Assembly: GCA_028023455.1 (NCBI GenBank)
Contig: JAQFVV010006311.1
Location: 3,024,147 to 3,088,146 of the forward strand
Direction: 5' to 3'
Length of the DNA: 64,000 bases
Source of the DNA: Epiperipatus broadwayi
Taxonomy: Eukaryota; Onychophora; Udeonychophora; Euonychophora; Peripatidae
Shown here: positions 25,739 to 36,239 of the stretch, one piece after another
How the letters are laid out: the number at the start of each line of letters is the position of its first letter
Numbering within the stretch: the stretch's first letter is position 1
Notes under the pieces: generated by a model
What the model was told of the DNA's origin: nothing
The model's database searches: none
Seen by the model: the letters and a program-made list of their open reading frames with translations, nothing else
Program-made: the position numbers and the translations under genes

Positions 25739-26155
25739 AACACACACACACATATATATATATATAACTGAATATTTATAAATACAGTAATTAAATAATT
25801 AAAATTTTATCCACTTAGGAGCGCTTTCGATTATCTCAGTAATCTGTGTCAACTAAAGCCTTGAAATGCTAACTTTTCCACAATAAAAGAAAAATAAAGG
25901 AAGCTATACTAATATACAAATATAAACATGATTTAATTAACAGGCAAGCAGCAAACATTAAGATCACGGAATTGTGGGAAAGTTAGCATCTCAAGGCTTT
26001 AGTTGACATAGATTACTGAGATAATCAAAAGTGCTCCTAAGTGGATAAATTTTAATTATTAAATTACTGTATTTATAAATATTCATTTATATAATTACGT
26101 ATATTGTTTTAAAAATACAGACATCGAACAATAATATTATTACATATATATATAT
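25739..26155. mobile_element. TA-bounded foldback element F2, copy 2
   Basis: Inverted arms of about 115 bp: 25767-25885 against 25973-26092. The left arm contains CCACTTAGGAGCGCTTTCGA and the right arm the complement (AAAGTGCTCCTAAGTGG). The roughly 88-bp centre contains GGAAGCTATACTAATATAC. It is bounded by a (CA)n(TA)n tract on the left and (TA)n on the right. The right terminus ACAGACATCGA is the family signature shared with copies at 32.05 and 50.2 kb. Confidence 0.85.
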
Positions 26156-28720
26156 ATTAAATGTCAAGAATTTATTTCTATTCTCATAATCATCATCTTA
26201 TTTTGCATTTTTATCTTTTTCTCTTGAAGTTGGATGGTCATACTTATGTGTGGGTAACTTCTGTTTGATTATTTTTGAAAATCATTATCATAGGTTTAAT
26301 TACAAATCATTGCCCCATATAATAAATTATAGCTTCTGTTATAACAGAAGTTGTAACAAATCATTAAAGTTATTCTGTTGACAAATTTTTTTTTGTTATT
26401 TAGTCATGTTTATTTGCTTTATTCATAACCAGACAATAGTAGACTACCAATTATAACAGAAAACATTACAAATCAGATAGAAAATTAATATTTGGCAAAA
26501 GTAGGACTGAAAATCTGGAAGTTTTTTAATGACTTTTTAAAGAGAAAGTATCACCTAACTTAAATGGTAACAGAATTGGGTGGTAACAGGGAAAGCATCA
26601 TATTTGTGTATAGAAATAAATGCAATTTTGTTTTGAGAAACATATTATTCATTTGTTATTATAGTAATATTGTTAAAATTGCTTAACCTGATAGTTCAGT
26701 GGTAGATAATAAAGTTTTGAATTGTTGTTTTTTATTTAATGAAATTGTAATCCTAACCCCATTTTTACAATAGAATAATGCTCATACTTCCATCACTTCA
26801 AAAGTTTTATTTGATTTTCCTTTACTCTTATTTGAAATATAAATAAAAACAGTAAATTGCAATATATATATATTTCATCATTATGTACGTAAAACTAATA
26901 AATTTTAAAAATACGATTCTTCAAAACTTTATCAATATATTCGAAAAAATTCCTTTTTAAAATAAATCTTTAGATATATCAGCCCAATGTTTTGTAAGTT
27001 TTTAACGACCATTTTCAGTATCAATGTCTAAAAATTGAAAAAAGTCCTATTATATAATACAAATCTTATATTATTATATTTGATAATGAAATTAGCAATA
27101 GATACTTATAAGAATTCTATAGATATATCATTAATACAAATTATATTTGAATTAAATTTTTTATGTACTGTGTATTATCTTTTTTTTTACATCATTTATT
27201 AATTAAAACTACTTAAAATTTACATCTATTTGTAGCTTCATCTTTATTATTTTTTAGAATTTTATAATGAATAGTTTTTAAAAAGTTTTTTTAGTGAAAA
27301 TATGCAAATTCTCTTGGAAACGATCATGAAAATTGTTGAAAAATTGGCTGAAATAAAATATTTGCATGAGTTTGATTCAGATAAATAAATAAAAATATTC
27401 AAAAAAATTTGTTTTTTTTGCTAATATTATATAAACTTAATTAAACAATGTGAAAATTATAAAAATACCATAGCAAATTTTTAAATTATTATTAAATATT
27501 AATAATTTTTATTAAGGTTTTTTTAAACAATAAATACAATTAAATGAGATGGTCAAAATATAATTTCAACAAAAACAATTTATAAATCATTTAAACAATT
27601 GTCAAAAGTTATTTCTGTTGACAAAAAGAACAATAAAATCAAAATTTACTTTAAGATATAAAACAAATATCCATTTTAAAAAAGGATTATCAAATTTACT
27701 CGTGCCTTTGCTTTTTAAACTTTCTATTTGGTCTAATTTCATAGCATCTAAAAAAGACAAAGAAACTAAATTAATATATATAAAAATGAAAGTTATTTTG
27801 CTAAAAAATAATTATTACACATAAGTATACAATTATAGTATCTATTCTGTCACAAAGGGATTTAAAATGTCTTATTTTGTTTTACAAATAGTGGACAAAA
27901 TTTGTTTCACAGACAAGATAATAATAAATGATTATCACAATTGATTAAAATCAAGTGCAAATAATCAATTAAAGACTTGATAACTCACAAACTAGGTACT
28001 GATATAAAGGGTAAATCCCATAACTCATAGTTAATCTTAATAAATTAAAAAAAATTGGTAAAACTTTTGCTGGTTACAGTAAAAGCAAACAAGCAACCAG
28101 TTTTGAAGTATTAAAACTATTTATAATAAAAATTAATGCTACTGTTAAAGACCTGTAATACAAAAATGCTTCAGAGAACATAATTTAGATTAAACATATG
28201 GCATATTGATTGACAATATGCAGTTTTCACTTATTCTTTTACATTACCATAGCCTCTGCTTATTGCAATACAAATGTTTATAATATAATTTTTAAAATTG
28301 CACAGTGATTAAGAGATCTATTAATAGTAATATATCATAGTTCTTAAATTTTAAACTGAAAAATGAATTCAAATAAATAGTATAAACACATTTCATTTAT
28401 ATATTTTGATGAAAATACAAGCAATTAGGAAATCTTTTTTTCCATCTAATACATTCACTCCTTTTTTTAATAAGAAAAAAACTTTTCACAATCATCAGTT
28501 ATTATTTTACAGACTCATTTCCTATTTAATAGTTTTTGAAATTAGATTACTTACATTTAAACAGATAAGATATATTAATTGCATTGGTCACATTATTATA
28601 TCAATAAGTTAATATTAGTTTAAACACATAATTTTAGCCTTAAGTTAAAAAGGATTGGGTTAGTTATATGCATATTCTATGTAGCATATTTACACTTAGC
28701 AAAATTTAAAAATTGTATTA
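26156..28720. other. AT-rich non-coding DNA
   Basis: No supported feature. A tRNA A-box-like TAGTTCAGTGG at about 26691 lacks a matching B-box. Open frames at 27618-27824 and 28406-28612 have no domain. Confidence 0.5.
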
Positions 28721-28727
28721 AATTTAT

Positions 28728-30660
28728 TTACCATTGTTGAGGCTTGATGCTTCTGGTAGCATTGTAATGTGAGGAGGATAAGGACCTTCCTAGTAGGTCT
28801 TCTGCATTATTAGTGATTGAGGTTAGAAGAGGATTTGAATCCACAGGTTTTGTTTTGTCAATGGGCTGTTCCATTCTCATATCATTATGAGCTGTGACCA
28901 ATTGGTACAGCATTTGATTGTGGTTTGTTTCTTCCTTGTAGGACAAGTCCTTCTGGAGTTCTAGGACTTCAGTGCACTGAGGACTTGAGTCAGTGTAAAC
29001 TGTCATGCATCTATGGTTTTTTCTATTTCACTTATTGAATTTCTGGCAGACCTTTCTTGGACATGATTTCACAAGGTGGGTTCTATCCACACACAAAAAG
29101 CATTGGGGCTGCACACCCCATATAGAAATAAAGATCAGGCATTTGTTTTTCTCTAGTACTGAGGGTAGATCAATTGGGAATAATCCAGGTAAAAGTTTTA
29201 GGGAGAAGGCAGCACTATTGGATATCAGTTCCAACTCAGATCTTTTTTCTGACAGGTATTTAAAATTGGCAATTGTTCCATATTTTGTTAAAGGTTTTTG
29301 AAGATCATTTTATGCAAAATTGACAGTTGTGCACTAAACCATATGCCATTCCTGGTCTGTTCATGTCAATATTTACAAGAAATTTTTCATTTAGAAATAA
29401 TTGATTAAGCTTGAACAGTTTTTTTCGTAGTACATTTTGAAATTCGATGACAAAGTACTTCCTATTAGGATGATGATACACCTTCTTAATGGCATCACTG
29501 AGTTGTTTTTCTTTAATTAACATGAAGAGGTTATCTGTGGGAAATGGGAACAGATTGCAGCAGCTATTAGTAGTAGTTGAAATGAGTGTGCTGTCATTAT
29601 GGTAGTTAAAAATGAATTGAATAATATCAGAGATATTATGGTATTGAATTCATTGCTGATTATGTCATAATCATCTGGGTTTAAATTTGTGATAACTTGA
29701 GTAATGGGCAGATTGTTCAGATTGCTGGTGATCAAGTTTTCCTCTTCCTCAGAATCTATAAGGGAGAGACTTAGTGTTTGTTCTGTGACTTGTTTTTTGA
29801 GGGTGGAAATAGCTTTCCTTCCTGCAGGTACATAGCTTTTTGTGCTGTGCTGATTAGGAGCATTTGCATTGGTTTTTGCTTTATCAGCATATGAAGGACT
29901 CTGCAACATTAATAAGTTGCTAGTATTATGTTTGTTTGTAATATCTGAATTAGTATATAGAGTTGGAAACTCTGTGTCTGATAGATTTTGTTCATTTTGT
30001 ACAGCATACAATGTTACCTGCATTTTTACATAGTTGCAAGTAAATTTAACACTGTTCCATCATAATCCAAAGTTATAATTGCAATTGGAATCCTTTTTTA
30101 CATTAATGATAGAATTAAAAATCACTTAGGGTATTATTTTTCCTTCTGTTCTTTTATAATTTAACTCTAAAAAATAGAAAGTGGATCAAGTTGTGGAGTA
30201 AACCTTTCATTCTGTTGAAAATCAGCAGCTTCCGGTGAAGCACCCCATTAATTTTAAAATTTGTGGTCTTTTTAGTTTTGACAGACAGTGATCTTGAATA
30301 TGTTTATACCAGTTTATTTTCTGCTATATGGTCCTGATGTTGTAAGATATTAAGTAACTCTTGATTTTGTAAAGCTGTCTTGTCCTTATTGTGCAACATT
30401 TGTGCATTTTCACTGACATTTTTATAGGAATTTTTTGATATAACTGTAACATGTTTTTGACTTTGTTGAATGATCAGAATTTTTGAAATAGTAAATTTTT
30501 CCTCCTGGTTTTGAGCAGATTTTTGGCCATTATTATCATTGTCTGGAATATTGTGAACAACTTTGGATGGGCTATATTCGGGATGGTCAAGGTATGCGCA
30601 TTCAGGCCAAGGTCATCCTGAACTGCACTACTGGCATCCATTTTGGATTTGAGAATCAAA
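28728..30660 (-). pseudogene. gag/ORF1-like retroelement coding region with CCHC zinc knuckle
   Basis: Minus-strand open pieces lie in order from 30659 to 28728, broken by frameshifts and stops. The first long piece (29517-30023) is 168 residues, rich in Asn, Ser and Thr, with an acidic EEEEN stretch. Next comes IKKVYHHPNRKYFVIEFQN (29305-29523), like the RRM-like part of LINE ORF1/gag proteins. Then CFLCVDRTHLVKSC (29061-29102) follows the C-X2-C-X4-H-X4-C pattern, a nucleic-acid-binding zinc knuckle; a second knuckle after it looks decayed. The last piece (28728-29006) is polar and of unknown fold. No RT adjoins it, so whether it belongs to a LINE or an LTR element is unresolved. Confidence 0.65.
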
Positions 30661-31093
30661 AGTTATATGACGTAAAATGGATATTGTATCATTGGTTTTA
30701 TTTATTTTAGGTCTTGAAATGATAAACCGTAACTAAACGGTCTTACCTTTTGTCCTGTTTTCACTGTAGTTGAACATTTTTAAAAGCAAAACAAAATTGA
30801 TACAAATAGCACAAAATAAAATGCTGTACTTATTGATGACTACTATTTAGTAGTTTTAACATTCACTTACACACATACCAATTGTATATACAAATTATTG
30901 AAAATGTGTAAGTGTGTGAATGTGTACTGATTCAATAGATTGAATCTTAAATTATCATAATGTTTAAATAAGCTACACTTATTATCAAAGATAAACTATA
31001 TCAGTGATATCTCAGATTAACCATTTACTACTCTGTCTTTTATCAGCCTGACCTTTGCCACTTGCCACTAACACAAATGAAGTAACTTCTTTA

Positions 31094-31125
<32 letters not shown>

Positions 31126-31980
31126 TGAGACAATTATGTGTCTCATGGCATACAACAATATAGTAGTGTGTGTGCATACATATATATAAAATAAAGTTGA
31201 TAGGAAAAGTAGAAATAAACACACTCAAAATTTTTTTGTAGATATTTTCTATATTACACTGAAATAACAGATAAGGATTAAACAATTTTGAATTAAAAAA
31301 AGATTCATTATAAATTAAGCATTTAAAAAGATCTAATTAATATTTTAATAATTCTGATTTTGAAATTAAAACAAGCATGTTTTTATATTACATAGATATA
31401 CTAATAATTATAACATTCAAATATCTATTTTGATTAGATTAAATTTTTTTAAATTAAAGCTTATATAATATATTTTAATAAAAATCCTACAAAGTTGTTT
31501 TTGAAAGGATTGAGCTAAATTGAAAAAAGACATTAACTTTTTTTAATCAAGATAAAGACAACTTGCTTTTAATTTCTCTGTTTTTTTTTTATTCCACTCT
31601 GACTATAAAAAGGTTGGAGAAAATATTAAAGGTTTTTTTTTAAGGTTTTTGCAGATTATGAAAGCAGGAAGACTATGTAGTTATAACTGAAACAAAAAAA
31701 ACAGTATACACATCCACTGCTAATTAACAACTGTTGAGTTTTGATTTACATGAAGGCCAGGACCAGCTTTTCTCTGGTTCATTAGCTTGTATATATAGAG
31801 TAAATGGAGCTGAATGTTTGTATGTCATAAGTTACTTGATTATACCTTTCCCAAATATGACAATAATCCATCTAACTATTTAAGAAGGGACCAGCTTATC
31901 CAGAGAGTCCATCAGTTTGCAGAAGTAGTCTATATGTATACTGTTTATCTATATGCAGGATGCATTGATCAAAGTATTGC
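30661..31980. other. non-coding DNA with short TA runs
   Basis: (TA)n at about 31094-31118; otherwise nothing supported. Confidence 0.5.

Positions 31981-31981
<1 letters not shown>

Positions 31982-32047
<66 letters not shown>
31982..32047. repeat. (TA)n microsatellite
   Basis: About 32 TA units, directly abutting a palindromic element. Confidence 0.95.
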
Positions 32048-32050
<3 letters not shown>

Positions 32051-32250
32051 TCAATGTCTGTATTCCAATTATAATAAAATATATATAATTATTCAAAACA
32101 ATACAACAATGAATACTGTAAAAAATATTTTAAAAAACAAATATATACCACAATTTAATAGAAGTACTATTAAATAGTGGTATATATTTGTTTTTTAAAA
32201 TATTTTTTACTGTATTCATTATTGTATTGTTTTGATATATATATATATAA
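32048..32250. mobile_element. palindromic F2-related element
   Basis: The left terminus ATCAATGTCTGTATTCC matches the F2 terminus (TCGATGTCTGTATTTC at 50.2 kb). Inside lies a near-perfect palindrome, 32094-32234: each arm is about 68 nt with only about three mismatches around a 5-nt loop. (TA)n lies on both sides. It has no coding capacity and is MITE-like. Confidence 0.85.
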
Positions 32251-32259
32251 AGTACAGCC

Positions 32260-32375
32260 AGTGAGTAGAGTGTGTTATATGTATTGAAGCAGTAAATCTT
32301 AGCATAAGATTGTGCTTCATGCTTCTACCTACTAACCCGTGTTCAAACCCCTATTTCCCATCCCGCTCCTTTTTG
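32260..32375 (+). mobile_element. tRNA-like SINE relic
   Basis: GCCAGTGAGTAGAGTGTG resembles an A-box region. ACCCGTGTTCAAACCCC (about 32335-32351) is a good B-box. The spacing is longer than in a tRNA. It adjoins (TA)n. Confidence 0.45.
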
Positions 32376-32904
32376 TCGTGTATATATTTTTATGTATATG
32401 TTTGAGATGCGTGCCTAAATTATAAAATTTAATGTTTCAATAACATGTTTTAAAATTATTATTAATTCTTTTTACTAATTATTAGTTTTTTATCAAAGTA
32501 TTATAGATGCGGCTCAAATATATACGTAGGAGCAAAACTCACTAACAAAATATTGATGTTTTTAAATATTTATTATATGTCATTTTTAGCTTTTTCTTTT
32601 TAAATTGCTTGTTTTTCTATTAAACTGTATATTTTTTATAAAATCCAATATGGAAAATGTGACTTGTTAATTGTCCAAAAATAATTAAGGGTTGGAAGCA
32701 TTATTGTTTTAATCTAGGGTAGGTATTTTTTTAATTAAAGTTTTACTTAAAAGGGGATTAAGATTAGAGATATTTTGTTAAAAAAACATGTTGTCAAATC
32801 TATTTCTAATCTGGAAATCGATTTGAATTTATTTTTGGATGTTATCTTCCAATTGCATCTTCAAAAACAACCGATAAAAGAAAAGGTATAAAATGACTGA
32901 ATTT

Positions 32905-32990
32905 TGAATCATTGGGAGAAAATTAACTACTATTGGGAGATTAACTACATTGAGAGAGATTAGTTACTATTGAAAAAAGATTAGCTAGTT
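32905..32990. repeat. degenerate 20-25 bp tandem repeat
   Basis: About four units of the type ATTGGGAGATTAACTAC, diverging to ATTGAAAAAAGATTAGC. Confidence 0.6.
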
Positions 32991-33029
32991 AGTGTAAATG
33001 ATTGTTAACATCGCTGTAAAACTAAAAAA

Positions 33030-33175
33030 TGATGTAGCAGTAAATCCACCCTCTTGCTGACCCTGGTGGGTCATTCTTTCGTGGCCGTACCATCCTGCTG
33101 CCCAAGAGTGCAAAGCCTGACCTAAGAACTTCAGTGTGCATTTAATAGAAACTTGCTGCCACAGGAAAACTTGCA
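33030..33175. other. GC-rich island of unknown origin
   Basis: About 145 bp of markedly higher GC than its neighbours, containing the small palindrome TGACCCTGGTGGGTCA (33058-33073). Both strands have partial open frames (33 to 63 residues) but I recognise no protein, tRNA or repeat. It may be part of a repeat present once here. Confidence 0.4.
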
Positions 33176-33472
33176 ATATTTTAAATTGAACTCTTAAACT
33201 GCAAGGTAAATTATTTTAAACCGCCACCATTGAAACTAAATTTAGTTTAAATAATCTATCAAGATCTTTTCTCATGTATTCTTTAACTTTGCCTTTTATA
33301 TATATATATATGAATGTAATTCTGCTCTCAAATAATTCCTTTATATCTAATCCTATCTCATATGCTCTTATCTTGTTAAATTTGGTGCGGTCATTTATTT
33401 ATATGTGTTTATTATTTGATTTATATATCTGTTATTGCTATGCCAATCTAAAACAATCTGACGAGTTGAATT

Positions 33473-33542
33473 TTGTAAAACCCTTTTCTGTCTTTTTAAA
33501 CTAAACCTTGTAAAACCCTTTTCTGTCTTTTTAAACTAAACC
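33473..33542. repeat. exact 35-bp tandem duplication
   Basis: Two back-to-back identical units starting TTGTAAAACCCTTTTCTGTC (33473 and 33508). Identity indicates a recent duplication. Confidence 0.95.
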
Positions 33543-34258
33543 TTCATGCAAAGGTTAATAACGTCCCCTTAAAATATATACGTATTATTAATTAATTGAT
33601 ACACTCGCCAGATTGTTTTACTTTTACGAGCCAACATTCTATTTATGTTTTAATATAATATATATATATTTGTTTAACTCTGGATTTTCTACCGGTGTAA
33701 ATTCAGAACTTAAGCTAATTAACGCTTTGAAATCTTATAAAATACTATTTATTTAATTCTAAAAAAAAGGTGACTTAATTGTTTTATATATATATAACTG
33801 CTAGTTATTTTCTTTTCCATACTCTTAAAATTTCAAATCTCGTATTTAAATATTTCAGTTATTGTAAAATCAACGAAAGTGGGATTGATTTATTTTAAAT
33901 ATCAGAAAAGGGATGGGGGAAAATCTTAATGTTTCTTTAACTAAGTCAAATCTTAACGCATATTTTATTAATTTGAAATCTAAATCTTAATGTTTCCTTT
34001 GCTAAATAAAATTTTCAAGTATATTTTAGTAAATGAAAAATTCTCTCTCTCTATATATATATATTATAATTGCATTGCATATTATAGTATCCAAAACAAG
34101 GGTCATTTATTTTGAAGCTGTAAAATTTATTCAATGAATTTTAGTAACATTCATTCATTATTGCGTTTCTGTCATTTAGCCTCTCTTCGTGTTTTTATAT
34201 ATATGTGCTTCTTAATCTGGGGGTACGACAGGTTCGAACCCATAGATTTCTTTTCAAG

Positions 34259-34445
34259 TCTTCGTATAAAATTGCCTCTGGCTGTGATCCCATAAGTCTG
34301 GTACATGCTATGCATATTCTTTCTTCGTATAAAAGGCCACTAGCGGTGATCCCATAAGTCTGGCACACGCTATGCCCTCCATTTCGTATAAAAGGCCTCT
34401 GGCTGTGATCCCCCTAAGTTTGGCACACACTATGCCCATCCATTT
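34259..34445. repeat. three-unit minisatellite, about 62 bp
   Basis: Units begin with TTCGTATAAAA (34261, 34323, 34384). Each contains TGTGATCCC/GGTGATCCC, AAGTCTGG/AAGTTTGG and GCTATGC/ACTATGC. The unit is clearly richer in GC than the surrounding DNA. Confidence 0.9.
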
Positions 34446-34928
34446 CATTTTTTGTCCAGAAGCACAACCTTTTCTCTTAGTTATTTTTAGGCTATTATGT
34501 CAGCACCGCAAACTTCTTCGTATTATTATTTCTTTTGCTTCATAACCAAGTTTTAATGCTCTAATATTAAAATTAAGCTTTGCTTAAAATATATATATAT
34601 ATAATGCCAACTACTTCTATTTTATTAATTAAGATTATTTCAATCATATACAATCTCACCATCGTAATTTATATATCTATTTAAAAGTATCTATATGCCT
34701 TGGGGAAAATAAAGCGTTCGTCTTTCTATTGTTAAAATAATTTCATTAAATATTTTGTCATAGTTCAAATATAATCTTTTAACTGTCTTTTATTTATTTT
34801 CACGACCTCAATGGCATGAAAATAATTTATATCATATGTATGATGAATTTCAGAACGCTCCCCTCAATCATATGTTAGTCACCACGTTTCAGAACCGTAA
34901 ATCAAAGCGTTAATGGCAGTATTATGTC

Positions 34929-35002
34929 ATTCTTTCTAATAACTGATTGGCATTTTAATAGTGGGTCGTAATTCTTTCTAATAACTGATTGGCATTTTAA
35001 TA
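34929..35002. repeat. 42-bp spaced direct duplication
   Basis: ATTCTTTCTAATAACTGATT and the following GGCATTTTAATA occur at 34929-34960 and 34971-35002, separated by ten bases. Confidence 0.95.
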
Positions 35003-35290
35003 TTGGACCTACCAAAGATGTGTGTTTATTTGTAATATATATTTAGCTAATAAAGAGCATAGGAGAAATAATAGCGTGAATGACACTATGAAATTATCTA
35101 TCGCTTGCTCATTCACGCACACACTAATGTCTATAATTTATTTATAAATGTATAATAATTTGTCAGTCTATTAAAATATATTTTATTGTCTAACTTATTT
35201 GAGTAGTTCGAATTCCTTCTTTTGCTCCACTTCCAAATGTACAGCCTAGTTGATATATATGTTAGTTTAGTCATAGTCAATAGATGTCTC

Positions 35291-35504
35291 ATTGTCTTCT
35301 CCACTCTCCTAGTCGGCCGGATTTAAAATTATTTCTCATGTGCCATCACTATTATGTTATCCATTAGGTGTTTGATATGGGATTTAGAGAGTGGGTTCGA
35401 ATTCAGGCTGGTCCTTCACCTAAATCTTGGGCTTGACTGGGTTTGAAGTACATTTTGTGAGTTCCAGCTCATGTTAGATGGGTAAACATGTTTTGACCGG
35501 TACA
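35291..35504 (+). mobile_element. SINE-like repeat, family S3, copy 2
   Basis: Second copy of the 4738-4949 repeat, same orientation. It has an intact B-box GGTTCGAATTC (35394-35404) preceded by GAGAGTG, and the shared 3' end GGTACA. Divergence of the two copies indicates an old family. Confidence 0.75.
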
Positions 35505-36150
35505 GTATTGAGTATGTTGTTTTAAACTTCTTGACTTCCAGGTCACCATCTTGAATTTAAAATAAAAATAATACCAAATTTAATTTATAATATATCTTCG
35601 ATTTGAATGCAATAAATATAAAAATATGTACATTCTTAGAAAGAGCAAATATGAAATAATGTAATAAAGATGATAAAATAATCATTACATTGAAACAAAT
35701 GAAGAAAAACCATATTTTTAATATTTTTACATTAGTTTACAAATTCTAAATTTTGAAAGTTAAATGTTAAAATGACACTTTCATAAACAGCTTCATCACA
35801 TTTGTCACAAAATGCTGAAAAAAAGATATATAATATGTCTTACCTGAGATAATTGGTAACTTTCATTTTTACTAGTTGACCAAGATCCGGTTCTTCCATA
35901 TCAGGGTATCTACTGGAAATGTTTGGTTGTCCTTCCATGCAGGGTATATGTTAAAAATATGTTTGGTTTTTAATGGGGAAGAATAAGAATAGTTTACAAA
36001 ATATTATACAAAGAGAACTTTAGTAAATTGTAATGTATTATTATATTATAATATATTATTATATTATTGAAAAATGGGGTGTGACCTAAATATGTATTCT
36101 TTTCAAGTAAAAAGTGTACTCAAATAAATATCAAATAGTAAAAACAGCTT
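35505..36150. other. AT-rich non-coding DNA
   Basis: Nothing recognised. Confidence 0.5.
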
Positions 36151-36155
36151 ATGAG

Positions 36156-36239
36156 ATATTATGCAAAGAGAATTTTAGTATATATATATATTATATGACA
36201 TATTATGCAAAGAGAATTTTAGTATATATATATATTATA
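36156..36239. repeat. 44-bp tandem duplication
   Basis: ATATTATGCAAAGAGAATTT and the following TAGTATATATATAT occur at 36156 and 36200. A weaker relative lies at about 36001. Confidence 0.9.

Noticed and set aside
26691-26701. tRNA-Gly-like A-box
   Set aside because: No B-box at a plausible distance and no folding.
29005-29301. Plus-strand 98-residue open frame
   Set aside because: Antisense shadow of the zinc-knuckle coding region on the minus strand.
31814-32177. Frames with alternating Tyr-Ile
   Set aside because: Products of the (TA)n tract, not proteins.
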